In this document: piece by piece, positions 31,984 to 43,349 of the stretch | Layout of the letters: every line of letters starts with the position of its first letter | How positions within the stretch are numbered: the stretch's first letter is position 1 | Assembly (NCBI GenBank): GCA_016584495.1 | Contig: WAID01000006.1 | Coordinates: 2,170,001-2,234,000 of the forward strand | Source: Celoporthe dispersa | Taxonomy: Eukaryota > Ascomycota > Sordariomycetes > Diaporthales > Cryphonectriaceae | Length of the DNA stretch: 64,000 nt | Direction: 5' to 3' | Translations under genes and position numbers: made by a program | Notes under the pieces: model-generated | The model's database searches: none | What the model was told of the DNA's origin: nothing | Seen by the model: the letters and a program-made list of their open reading frames with translations, nothing else

Positions 31984-33395
31984 AGGGATAGAATGTTTGG
32001 TCATCCGTGTTCTATAACATGCGGTCTTTGTGTGTTGTCTTGTGTTGTATAATGTCGGCGTTTGGACTATTTTTTTTTTGTTGTTGTTGGCAACAGTGCC
32101 TGGTTTTACGCCTCCGACTTTCTGCGCTCTTTACGGGATTCGACGATGGATACGAGGGACCGATGATGGTAAGATATGGAGAGGTAGAGAGGGTCTCAAT
32201 ACCTCGCGCCAACGAAAGGAACAATTTTTTTTCCCCCTCAGAAATTTGCTGCTTTGGGTTTGATACGCGAAAGGGGAGGGAGGGTGCATGACTTTCTTCA
32301 CCCGACGGAAGTATAACAACCCAAATCTGGCCGCATCCGAACTCATCAAAGTTCAGCCTCCCTCGCATGAAGACATCTGTAGTCCTCTGCGCGAGAGTTA
32401 TTTAGCCGAATAACCCGACTGGAGGAATTGACCGCCCTTCCCCCTCCTTTAGGCCAGCCTACAGGCTCCAAGTAGGTTGCATCCTCCTACTGAAAGTAGC
32501 AGATGATGGCAGGATTCCTCCTCACGTTTCTCTGTCGCGACCAGATGACAAAGAGAAGAACAAATTCCGACACCGCGACCTTCGTTCCGCCTATCTTCGG
32601 GCCCATCCGCCCTGGATGAATTACTATGGTAAACAGCCAGAATCATCCAGGCGGCACGACGGTCCTAGCGTCTGACGCCCGCATAAGTACGTGCTCCATT
32701 TCTTTTTGTCTCGAGGCAGGCCAACAGCCAGGAAGTTCCACCTCTGCGGTCAAAATTCGGGTGCTGGGTAAACCTCGGCTCTATATTGTTTTCTGCCCGG
32801 GGGTGGGGGGAGGATAACCTGGGGGAACTGTGGTGTACAGTAAGCTAGCCTGGGTAGTGGTACCGAGAATGGCCCGGCCTGCGTGCCCATCTCCAGGTTG
32901 TTGCGGCTTTGAGAGTCGACAGTCGGATACGAGCGAGGTTGCAGAGCGGTCGAGAGAAGGGAAGAGAACGAGAGGCCGAGAGAGGTTGGTGGAGGAGTGG
33001 ATATACCGTCATTACTACTTACTAGTACAGTAGCTGCAGGGGTCCACTCTCAACCCCGGAAAGAGCGAGAGAGCAGCGCTGGGGAGGGTCACGTTACTAT
33101 GCTTTTACAGTACTACAGTGCTAAGTACTACTTTGGTCGCCCTAGTAGGTGTTTGGATATAATTGATACGAGTCCCTTCCGTATTGAACCTCAAGCCCCC
33201 TCCCTCCTCTCCCACCTATGCTGCTCTTATATGTCCACCCTCTCGTTGCTCAAACCGTGGTATATCTGATCGCCGAGTCCCATCCTTGTTCTCACTTCCC
33301 TTTTCTCTTGTGCCCTCTACCCAGGTTCTTCTTTTCTCCTTATCTCTCTTCCTCTTCCTCTGCGTGGAGAAAGGGACGTGGCTGCGCTGCACAAG
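31984..33395. other. Long intergenic region, promoter of GH3 gene
   Basis: 1.4 kb without a supportable gene. The left part has T runs; the right part before ATG 33396 is strongly C/T-rich, as in many fungal promoters. Short ORFs show no domain. Confidence 0.5.
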
Positions 33396-36124
33396 ATGGC
33401 GGATATCAACGTGGAAGAGGTCCTGAAGAAGCTCTCGGACAGCGAGAAATGCGACCTCCTATCGGGTATCGACTTTTGGCACACAAAAGCCCTCCCTCAG
33501 CATGGGATCCCCTCTCTGCGACTCTCTGATGGACCCAACGGAGTAAGAGGCACCAAGTGAGTTCAACCTATACCCCAGCAGAGGAGAGAAGAGAAGGAAA
33601 GGAGAGCACACCTGTCAACATGATGATCCTCCCCCCTTTCCTTTCTGACCCTCCTCGATGATAGATTCTTTAACGGCACCAAAGCAGCCTGCTTCCCCTG
33701 CGGAACCGGCCTGGGTGCAACTTTCAACCTACCCCTCCTGTACGAGGCAGGCGTCAAGATGGGCGACGAGGCCAAGTCCAAAGGCGCCCACGCGATCCTA
33801 GGCCCGACAATCAACATGCAGCGCTCTCCCCTGGGCGGTCGCGGGTTTGAGTCGCTGGGCGAGGACCCCGTGCTGGCCGGGCTGGGCGCGGCTGCGCTGG
33901 TCCGCGGAATCCAGAGCACGGGCGTGCAGGCCACCATCAAGCACTTTGTGTGCAACGACCAGGAGCACAAGCGCAACGGGACTAACGCCATTGTGACGGA
34001 GCGGGCGCTGCGGGAGATATATGCGCGGCCGTTCCAGATCGTGGTGCGGGATGGGCACCCGGGTAGCTTTATGACGGCGTATAACGCGGTGAATGGCGAG
34101 TGGTGTAGCCAGAACGAGAAGCTCCTGGGCGAGCTGCTGCGGCGCGAGTGGGGTTGGAAGGGGCTGGTCATGAGCGACTGGTTCGGCACGTACGGCACTG
34201 TCGAGGCGGTCAAGGCGGGCTTGGACCTGGAGATGCCTGGCCCGCCGAGGTTCAGGGGCGAGCCGCTCAAGTTCTCGGTGGAGACGGAGAAGGTCAGGCA
34301 GCACGAGCTCGACGAGAGGGCCAGGACGGTGCTGGAGTTCGTCAAGGCGTGTGCGGCGTCTGGGGGTCAAGGAGGGCCAAGAAGAGAAGGCGGAGGATAC
34401 GCCCGAGACGGCAGCGCTGCTCAGGAGGATCGGGACTGAGTCGGTTGTGCTGTTGAAGAACGAGGGGGTATCCTGCCGCTGAGGAAGGACAAGAAGGTGA
34501 GAACAACAACGGCAGCAACAACAGGAAGACTGGACCTGCCCCTGGCTGGCTGGCTGGCTGGCTGACACACACACACACTTATACAAAACAGACTGTCATC
34601 ATCGGTCCCAACGCAAAGATCGCGACCTACCACGGCGGTGGCTCAGCCTCCCTCGCCGCCTTCTACGCCGTGACGCCCTTCGACGGCATCTCGGCCAAGC
34701 TGTCCACACCCCCAGGCTACGCCATCGGCCAGTACTCGCACAAGATGCTGCCCCTCCTCGGCCTCTCGGTGCGGTCCCTCTCCGGCAGGCCAGGCATGAC
34801 CATGACGGCGTACAACGAGCACCCCCTTGAGAAGCCTGACCGCAAGCCCGTTGACGAGGTTGAGATCGACAAGACGGAGCTGTTGCTGGTCGATTACTAC
34901 AACCCAAAGATCACCTCGCCGAAATGGTACGCCGACTTCGAGGGCTCCTTCGTCGCTGACGAGGACTGCACCTGGGAGCTGTCTCTCGTGGTGGTCGGCA
35001 CGGCCAAGCTCTTCTGCAACGGCGAGCTCATCGTGGACAACGACACCAGGCAGACGGCCGGCGACACCTTCTTCAACCAGGGCACGGTGGAGGAGAGGGG
35101 TCGGCTGCGCGTGCGAAAGGGCCAGACGTACAGCTTCAAGGTTCAGTTCGGGTCGGCAGCCACCTCCAAGCTCCGCGGCGGGCAGGTCCTCTTCGGCTCG
35201 GGGGCGCTACGAATCGGCGGGTGCAAGGTGATCGACCCGGCGGCCGAGATCAAGCGCGCAGCCGAGCTAGCGAGAGGTGCCGACCAGGTCATCATCTGCG
35301 CCGGCCTTAACGCCGACTGGGAGACGGAGGGCTCGGACCGCGCGGGCATGGATCTTCCGCCCGGCATCGACGAGCTGATCGAAGCCGTCGCCGAAGCCAC
35401 AGGCGGGAAACTGGTGGTCGTCAACCAGTCCGGCACGCCCGTCACCATGCCGTGGGCATCCAAGGTTGGTGCTGTCGTTCAGGCCTGGTACGGCGGTAAC
35501 GAGACCGGTAATGCCATCGCCGACGTACTGTTCGGTGACGTCAACCCCAGTGGGAAGCTGAGCCTCAGCTGGCCCGAAAAGGTGCAGGACAACCCTGCGT
35601 TCCTCAACTTCAGGACCGAGGGCGGCAGGACCATCTACGGCGAGGACATCTACATCGGCTACCGGTACTACGAGTTCGCGCAGCGGGCGGTGCTGTTCCC
35701 CTTTGGGCACGGACTCAGCTACACGACCTTTTCCTTCAGCGGGCTGCAGGTGGTGGCGTCCGAGGAGGAGGAGGAGCACGGCAGGCTCTCGGTGAGCATC
35801 CAGGTCAAGAACACGGGCGAGGCCAAGGGCGCCGAGGTGGTCCAGGTCTACGTCGCGCCTAAGCAAAAGGCCAAGGTGAACAGGCCGCCCAAGGAGATGC
35901 AGGGCTTCGCCAAGGTCGAGGTCGGCCCGGGAGAGACGAAGGAGGCCCAGGTCGAGATGGAGATCAAGTATGCTGCTGGCTACTTTGACGAGGAGAGGAA
36001 CAAGTGGTGTGTGGAGGAGGGCGAGTACGAGGTGATTGTGAGTGACAGCAGCGAGGTCAATGAGGACAAGGCCGTGAGAGGGTCCTTCAAGGTGCCCAAG
36101 ACGTTCTGGTGGAGTGGTATCTAG
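33396..36124 (+). CDS. GH3 beta-glucosidase with PA14 insert, about 841 aa, probably intracellular
   Basis: Exons 33396-33556, 33665-34496 and 34592-36124. Starts MADINVEEVLKKLSDSEKCD with no signal peptide, so cytosolic. GH3 TIM-barrel features: WHTKALPQHGIPSLRLSDGP, PCGTGLGATF, GRGFESLGEDP, KHFVCNDQEHKRNG and the nucleophile in LVMSDWFGTYG (Asp ~225). The (alpha/beta)6 domain has an inserted PA14 domain (YYNPKITSPKWYADFEGSFV, GTAKLFCNGELIVDN, QTYSFKVQFG), then GLNADWETEGSDRAGMDLPP (probable acid/base Glu). The C terminus is fibronectin-III-like (LSVSIQVKNTGEAKGAEVVQ). It likely hydrolyses short beta-glucosides in the cytosol. As given the frame breaks twice, at G runs 34362-34366 (one extra) and 34464-34468 (one short); the two cancel, so I believe they are sequence errors. 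Confidence 0.92.
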
Positions 36125-36533
36125 AGAGGGAGGTCTCCCATGCAGCCAAAGAGGATATAGATATATATATCTACGAGAGAAGAAGAAAGAATAAATTCTG
36201 CTGCCATAAAAGCGTTGCATTCGCGGGGAAGAATAGCCTCACGGTGCGGAATATCATATTCCTAATTAGACGTGGTCCCTCGTTCAATAGGCAATCCCTC
36301 AAGCATTTTCGCTCGACGTGTTCTCATGTTAGGTAATATACAGACGAGCACCGCGTCTCAACAAACACACACGCACACACACATTATAAATGACCCAAAG
36401 CCTTATGTCACTTCGAACAGGGGGGAAGCGCCCGAGCGAAGGTAGCCGCGCTGCAAGGCAAGAAAAAAGTTCCTGGCACTCATCGACAAGGAGGAACAAC
36501 AGGAAGACACCTGATTTGCATCCGCGTCCACGC
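36125..36533. other. Convergent 3' flanks of GH3 and aldehyde dehydrogenase genes
   Basis: Contains a short TA repeat near 36150-36172 and an AC repeat near 36363-36382. No gene seen. Confidence 0.5.
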
Positions 36534-38204
36534 TCAACCTTTTCGTACGGTCAGGTAGTAGTACGACGCCAGCGCAGCCACTATCCACCTCATCAGCGCA
36601 CTCTTCTTGTTGGCCGTGCCGAGGCCGAGGACGAATTTGACCCAGTAGCCGGCACCGCGGGTCACCTTGCCGTCGCGGTCAAAGTTGGGGTTCTTGTGGG
36701 TCATCCACTGCATCAGCCTGAGCTGGCTCCAGTCGTAGGGCTGGTAGCGGATGCGCAGGCCACCCTCGGCCCAGCTGGGCGTGTCGGCGAGGGTGCGGAA
36801 GTGCGTGAACGTGTCGAACGAGGCCTTGCCTCGGTAAGCGCCCGTGCCAGACTCGCCGATGCCACCAAAGGGTACGTTGGCGACCGAGCCGTGCATGTAG
36901 GCATCGTTGTAGGTCGCGCCACCCGAGGTGACGGAGTGGATCACTAGTACGCGTTTGTTAGCCGTTGAGAGACAGGTTGGTGCTTTGGGAGGAGCAGGCC
37001 TACGCTTGTTGAACTCGTCCCTGGTGCCGAAGCCGAACAGGGACAGCGGGGTAGGGTCGACGCTGTTGGCGATCTCGATGGCCTGGCCCAGGGTGTCGAA
37101 GGGCATGATGGAGAAGAGGGGGCCGAACGACTCCTGCGCCATCATGCTGTCGTCGACAGAGTCGACCAGGACCGCGGTGGGGGCGATGAAGAGGTCGGAC
37201 TGGTCCATCTCGCCGCCCACGACGATGCGGCCCTTTGTCTCGTCCACCATGCTCTTCATGCGCAGGAAGTGCCGGTCGTTGACCACACGGGACAGGTCGG
37301 GACTGTCCCTGGCGCCCTTGGGGAAGAACTCGCGGGAGGCAGCGGCGAGGCCCTTGATGAAGTCGTCGACGACCTCCCGCTCGACCAGGACGTAGTTGTG
37401 GGACATGCAGACCTGGCCGGCGTTCAGGGTCTTGCCCCACAGCAGCCGCCTCGCAGCCAGCTTGAGGTCGGCGTTGCGCGTGACGAAGGCGGGGTTGCGA
37501 CCGCCCAGCTCGAGGGCCACGGGTGTCAGGGTCTCGGCGGCCTTCTTGCTGATGACGCGCGCGATCTGGGCGCTGCCCGTGTAGAAGATCTTGTCCCACT
37601 TCTGGTCAAGCAGGGCGGTGGTCTCCGGGACGGCGCCGTTGACCACGCGGTAGGCAGAAGGGTCCAGGGCCTTGTCGACGATCTCCTTGATGACGGACGC
37701 GACGTTGGGGGCGCCCTCGGACGGCTTGACGACGGCAGTACAGCCCGCGGCGATGGCGCCGATGACGGGGTCCAGGCTGAGCATCAGGGGGAAGTTGTAG
37801 GTGCTGATCACCAGAACAGCACCCAGCGGCTCCGGGCGGACGCGGATCTTGTTGGGCCTGAAGTGGAGAGGGACGCGGGGAAACTCTTCCCTGGTCCACT
37901 CGTCGAGGTGTTCGATCGTGAAGAGACAGTTGTTGGTGACCCAGTCGATCTCGGTGAAGTCGGTCTCATACTTGGACTTGCGCAGGTCGCGCAGCATGGC
38001 CTCCTCGATCTGGGGGGTGTGGTCCTTGACGGCCCAGTACAGCTTGCGCAGCTGCACCTTGCGGTATTCCAGGTCCTTGGTCTTGAGGGTGCGGAAGGTG
38101 TTGCGGACGGTGGCGCACGTGTCGGGGATCGTCTCGATAGGCGTAGCAGCAAAGGCGGGGATGGAGATGGTAGAGCCCCGCTGTGCGGCTGATTTGGAAG
38201 CCAT
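36534..38204 (-). CDS. HFD1: Fatty aldehyde dehydrogenase (HFD1/ALDH3-like), 536 aa
   Basis: Exons 38204-37004 and 36943-36534; the intron is in frame and would otherwise add an unlikely Pro/Ser/Arg insert. Start MASKSAAQRGSTISIPAFAA. ALDH features: ISTYNFPLMLSLDPVIGAIA, AVVKPSEGAPN (cofactor), FYTGSAQIARVISKKAAETL, LELGGRNPAFV (general base Glu ~231), NAGQVCMSHNYVLVE (nucleophile Cys ~266), and EVTSGG-like SVTSGGATYNDAYMHG with FGGIGESGTGAYRGKASFDT. A C-terminal hydrophobic anchor (ALMRWIVAALASYYYLTV) ends the protein, as in membrane-bound ALDH3A2 and yeast Hfd1. It oxidises long-chain fatty aldehydes; the membrane side is inferred. Confidence 0.9.
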   Translation of the reverse strand: MASKSAAQRGSTISIPAFAATPIETIPDTCATVRNTFRTLKTKDLEYRKVQLRKLYWAVKDHTPQIEEAMLRDLRKSKYETDFTEIDWVTNNCLFTIEHLDEWTREEFPRVPLHFRPNKIRVRPEPLGAVLVISTYNFPLMLSLDPVIGAIAAGCTAVVKPSEGAPNVASVIKEIVDKALDPSAYRVVNGAVPETTALLDQKWDKIFYTGSAQIARVISKKAAETLTPVALELGGRNPAFVTRNADLKLAARRLLWGKTLNAGQVCMSHNYVLVEREVVDDFIKGLAAASREFFPKGARDSPDLSRVVNDRHFLRMKSMVDETKGRIVVGGEMDQSDLFIAPTAVLVDSVDDSMMAQESFGPLFSIMPFDTLGQAIEIANSVDPTPLSLFGFGTRDEFNKRRPAPPKAPTCLSTANKRVLVIHSVTSGGATYNDAYMHGSVANVPFGGIGESGTGAYRGKASFDTFTHFRTLADTPSWAEGGLRIRYQPYDWSQLRLMQWMTHKNPNFDRDGKVTRGAGYWVKFVLGLGTANKKSALMRWIVAALASYYYLTVRKG

Positions 38205-39088
38205 CTCTGCCGGTTTTCTTTGCTGCTTGCTGTAAGCTGGTGATGCTGCTAGGAACCGGAGAAGAGTGATGGGTAGTGAGTGAGTGAGAGAGTGAGAGAG
38301 TAAGGGTGCGCGGCCGGATCGCGGGATCAAGTTGGCAGTTGTGTGTTCAGCTGATAATATTGACCAGGGACCCAGTCCAGCTCGAGCTCTCTCATACCTG
38401 ACCAGAGAGAGAAGAAGAGGTGACGAGAAGTACGAACTCGAGGTAGAAAGGTAGGTATGTGCGCGCGTGTGCAGGTGGGAGTGGCTGACGGCCCACTCGT
38501 CGCGGGGCTTTGAATAGTTGGTAGTGAGGCCTGGGATTGTAGGCCGAGGTCTGAAGTATTACTGTAGATAGGTGGCGGCGTCACACACTTTTCGGAAAAG
38601 AAGAAGAGGGTGTGTGAAGCAGAGCAGGAGGTGAAGGGGGGCGGTGGAAGTGAGTGACGGAGGTTGGAGTCCTGCCTGTGAGCCTGTGAAAGGTGGAGAA
38701 GTGATGCTGGAGTTGGAGTTGGAGCTGCGCAGACCGGGAACCCCACACCAAGGACCACGGACGCCGTTGGCGCTGGCTCCAGGCTGGAGTCGGGTAGTAT
38801 CTAGGCACTTTTGAGGTTTAGGGCGTTTTGCATAGGGGAGGGGTTTCCTGCCGAGGTTAGGGCCCCTGGCACAGCTGCCCCTGTGGACTCGCTAATTCCC
38901 CGGCGCCAGTGGGCTCTCGGTGCTTAGATCCCCGCCGGTCTGACCCAGAGAAGAGAGAGTGCACCATGTCTCACCTTTGTCGTTCTCTCCCCTCTCTCAC
39001 ATGCAATAATATCTCGAGCCACACTGCAGACCAGGGACGGTAAATGATGCAAGCTATTACCCCGACGGACGATTTACATAATCATGCC
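38205..39088. other. Upstream region of the aldehyde dehydrogenase gene
   Basis: Low-complexity ORFs on the minus strand (Ser/Pro-rich) lack conserved motifs and I treat them as 5' UTR or promoter. Rich in GAGAGA-type repeats near 38280-38310. Confidence 0.45.
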
Positions 39089-41246
39089 CTAATATCCGCT
39101 CCCGTGAACAGCATCATGCCAGCTCGTCGTCGTCCAGGGACTTGTCTGCGGCTGGCGAGAGCTGTCGTACACCCTGCTCTTGTCCACTGGCACGTAGCCA
39201 GGGCTGCCCACCCCGTCCTCGTCCACCAGCACCAGCTGTGGCTCCTCGTGGGCCGCAGTCGAATCTCGCACGTAGTAGGTCGCCTTCTCTGCCTCCTTGC
39301 TGACCTCTCCCCCAACACTCCCCTTGGCACTGCCGATCGGCCTGGACTGGTTCGCAAGCAGCATGATGCCTCCCTTCTCGAGCCAAGGACCCGGCTCTAT
39401 GCCCTTGACCAGCCCATACAGTCCGCCGGCCAGCAGGGCCAGGAGCACGACGACGAGGATCACCACGGCCGCCCATTCCCACGCCATCCTCGGCCCTGAG
39501 GCGTAGATCTCCCACCGGACAGGGAAAGACACCGTTGTCTGCTCGGGGTCGGACGATGTGGTCGTGTTCCAGTGGGCAATGGTGACCAGGTGTTGGGCCA
39601 TCACTGCGATGACGGGCGCCATCCCGCGCGCATCGTCTGCTGCTGAGAAGTTCTTGTTGAAGTAGGCTAGGTTGCGGGCCGTCAGCACCATATGGTAGAC
39701 GATCCCGTTGTTCAGCAGCCCGCTCATGCGGCTGGTGATGCTGTTCAGCTCGCCCTTGACATCTGCGGCACATGTCTTGTCCTCCGTGGAGGGCCCCAGG
39801 GGCAGCGGCTTGGCGCCCTTGTTGGAGCCAAAATTGTCAAGGGATACAGAGAGGTTGTCGCTGTCCTCGATCCAGCTACCGACCGGAAAGAGGACCTGCG
39901 AGAACGTCATGCTGCAGGTGACACCGGTGAAGTTGAGCGCCGTGACAGCCCCGATGGTGACCTCCAGGGTGGAATCTGTTGGCGACTCTCCCAGAGGGCC
40001 GTCGACCTGCCGCCACAGATTAGTCACGGCTCCGGGGTGTGCTTGTGTGGGGGGGGTCGGCTGCTTACCTCAATGCACCCATCGCACGTGGCATTGTCAG
40101 GAAAGCCAGACGTGCAGGTGGTGGTCAGCATGGGTATCGTCAAGTTGAGAAGCGCATGCCAGCCGTTGGCATAGCGCTGGAAGGTCTGCGTCCCATTTGC
40201 TGTGAAATAGTTGAAGGTGTCCTGGATCACGGAGTTCTGCACCGAGATGGTCTGTACGGTAGACTGGTTGACGACTGTGTTCACACCCGTTATATAACCA
40301 GAGATCTCGGTGGCTACTGGGAACCAGCCCGGATCGGGCTGCTGGTACGGTGCCGGAATGCCGCTGAGGAGTGTATACGTCGACGCGGCCACGATAGCCG
40401 CCGCCGCGTCCCAGGAAACCGGCCCGGAGCCGATCATCTCCCACGCCTCGTTCCAGTAATTGTTCCAGTCCATGTTGGTAAACTTGGTGCGAGGCATGGT
40501 GATGGTCATCATCTCTCGCATGTTGCCCGTCAGGTGGTATCCCTCAGTATCTCCAGTGGGCCACCAGCGCTCCTTCGGAATGCCGATGGTGTTGACGGCG
40601 AGTCCCAAGAGCAGGACACAGAAGGCCACGGAGAGAGACGCCAGGAACCTCAGGACATCCCTGGGTCCTACCTTCTTCCACCCGTGCAGGGAGACTCGTT
40701 TGTAGAAGTTCACGATACAAGTCAGCGGCTCTGTCAGCTCCTTCTCTAGCTCTAGGTCGAGCAGGCCAGCGCCTCTAGCCCCGAACGCCATCCAGATTGT
40801 GAGCATCACCGAGGCCGTGTGCTTCAGAGACGACTGCACAAAGGTATCCATAATCTTGTTGATGAGACCTATCGCTGCCAACTGCAGGTCGACGTCGACC
40901 GAGATACCACCGACCGTTGCTTGGCTGAGGTCGAAGGGAGTCCACGAAGCCCCCAGCCAGATGATCCTGTGAAGCGGGTCAGCATGTTGACTCCGGAGGG
41001 TCTAGATAATAAGAAGAAGGAAAGAAGATAGAAGAGAAAAAAAGGAACGAAAACAGAAATTTTCGTCGGACAAGGTCCTCACAAGATAACTATAACCGCG
41101 GGCAGGCAATCTCTCAGGATGAACATTGTCGCAGACTCCCATATGTTCGCCTTGAACGTCACCTCCGGGTGCGCATCTTTTTTCTTTAATCGTTGCCAGA
41201 CCTTCCACTTCCCCGAACTCTTTGATCCTGAGCTTATTGATGACAT
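39089..41246 (-). CDS. Fungal polytopic membrane protein of unknown function, 659 aa
   Basis: Exons 41246-41083, 40966-40069 and 40006-39089 sum to 1980 nt. Start MSSISSGSKSSGKWKVWQRL. The N-terminal part has hydrophobic segments (FILRDCLPAVIVIL plus IIWLGASW, spanning the first intron, and LRFLASLSVAFCVLLLGLAV). A large central domain of about 300 residues is probably extracytosolic: it has NQST, NGT, NLT, NAT, NFT, NLS and NTT sequons and paired Cys. A final helix WAAVVILVVVLLALLAGGLY precedes a cytosolic tail. This architecture is common among fungal proteins of unknown function. No enzyme motif is seen. Intron 40007-40068 contains a run of eight C (minus strand). Confidence 0.7.
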
Positions 41247-43349
41247 TGTTCACCCGATTTCTGAGAGTGAGAAAAGAAAAAAAGAAAAAAGAACGGGTCA
41301 TTGAATTATCTCTTTCCTTCTTTCTCTTCTAGTTTCAATGACCTTTGAGGAACAAACACCACACGGGGTACTGTCGGATTTTACAAGGCCACGAGCATTC
41401 ATTGAGCCCTCTTCACCCCCAGAACCACAACTTGAAGCTTGATTCCAGTAGCATACTTACTGTCCATGGACTGGACAGGCTGATATTTTATTAATGCGGG
41501 TATCAGTATTATCGGGCCAGGTATACACTCCTCTCGAATTTTGATACCAAGTTCATTACGGCTCCAATCTCACTCAAAAGCCCATAATTATTGGGGCCTT
41601 ATGGGTCTCCAGGTATCATGGTGTGGCTCCTACGTACATCCCACCATTGCTGAGCCGTACGGGCAGGATTCCTATCGATCGTTAGATTCACCCGACCGCC
41701 GTCAACTGTCGGTTTATCCTGTCACGGTCCCCACTTCAGCTGACCACACCCGACTGGATCCCTTAAAATACGAATCCACCTGGATTAAATTCTATGTAAA
41801 GAAGAATGTGACGACTCAGCTCGCTTGGAGGGCATTCCAACAATAAGCAAGTACGGCCCACGTGCGAGACACTTGTTGTGGATCAAATGTTGTGTGTTGG
41901 GGTGGAGTGCTCACGTAGGAAGTAAATGGGTGCCTAATGATATTTAGATTCATGATAATCTATAAATGTCAGGCCGAATTGACCAGCTATGATTCGCGCT
42001 GTTTTCTCAGGCAGACAGCGAGACAGCATTCGCGTTAAATGCCGGACTCCATGGTCTGTCTATCCGAAATTGATCCAAAGAGCTGGACCAAATGGAGAAC
42101 TTAGCAGAAATCATCACCCTGTGTCTAAAGTAGAGACCGAAAATGCTCTGTGTCAGTCTTCTAAATTGCTACGGTCAGCCACGCCGTACTCACAAAGAGT
42201 TTCCCCCAAAATTAGCTCATATCCATTGTTAAAAGAGAACTTCTCTTCATTAGTGTCAGCAGCAATCATTAATCTTTCATGAACCAGAATTCTATGTTTA
42301 ATTTTTTTCAAGAGAGTATTAATGTTTAGTCTACTAGCTTTGCTTTGTAATAACTGTTCTTCTCGAAAGACTGTGAGCACCAGCAATTAACCAAGAAGCT
42401 ACGGTACTTACACAAGACTTTCCAAGAGCTAGGCTAAGAAGAAGACTTTTCTTCTCATTGAGAGAAACTATAATGCAATTTTGCTACATCTACAATCCTG
42501 CCCCCTCCCCACCTTTTTTTTTTAGGTTGTGCTGCAGAAAGCTTGGTGGAAAACTTAACGTCAAAAGCTCCAGCATTTTCAACTTTTCTTCTCTTCATCT
42601 TATCAATACAGCATTGTCAATACCTTCAATATCCTTGAAAATCCACTCTGAACATAAGCAAATAGCCTGAGGCAATTTGAGGTTCTTTTGGTGCCCATAA
42701 AAAGAAGTATGCTTCTCGAATACCAAACTTTCTACGCATTTCGAAATATTTCAGTATTGCTTTGACAAAATTAGTTCACTTGCTAGCTTGTCAGAATCTA
42801 CGTTGACTGCTTATATCATTTTAGAGTTTTCAAATGTATAAAACACTTGAACAGCTAAAAATGCGTGCGTATAATGGTTAGGTAAGATCTTGACAGCTGG
42901 ACTGAGGGCATCATTGGACTCATTATGAAAGTTTTGGGGTCTCAGCCTCATTTGTGTTGGCTTGGGTGTGTGGGCAGGAGCACTCAACTAAGGGCCACAA
43001 TGTTCAGAATAAAGTAGTAGAGATCAAATAGGGTAGAACAGTCACTATATACCCTGCATGTTCTGATGAAGCATTATGCAAGTGACTAGAATATCTGAAA
43101 GCAAGTGACTCACTAAAAGCAGCAGGGAAGGGCTGTCCAGTAGCAACAGTGAAGTGGCTATCTGGAAGCACCAGTGAAAGGGCTATCTGGATTTGATGGC
43201 AAGATAATGGGGATGGAGTGGTGACAGACCTGGAATATATAAAACCTCAACCTTGAACTCCAAACACGTGACAACAATATCAGACGAGTCTTTTTCTGGC
43301 CGAGAGTCAAGATTGGCGATAAATTATAATCGCATGGGGAGCTGCGATA
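41247..43349. other. A/T-rich accessory DNA with no intact gene
   Basis: Two kilobases with markedly lower GC than flanking genes. The minus strand near 42386-42153 encodes an open 77-codon stretch (KASRLNINTLLKKIKHRILV) that looks like a remnant of a coding sequence, perhaps of a transposon, but I cannot name it. No terminal repeats were found by eye. The right end carries the presumed TATA-like promoter (atataaaac near 43237) of the protease gene. Confidence 0.45.

Noticed and set aside
35267..36220. 317-codon minus-strand ORF
   Set aside because: Antisense of the GH3 C-terminal region.
37269..38192. 307-codon plus-strand ORF
   Set aside because: Antisense of the aldehyde dehydrogenase, no motif.
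38327..38758. 143-codon minus-strand ORF upstream of HFD1
   Set aside because: Low-complexity Pro/Ser/Thr composition; better explained as promoter/5' UTR.
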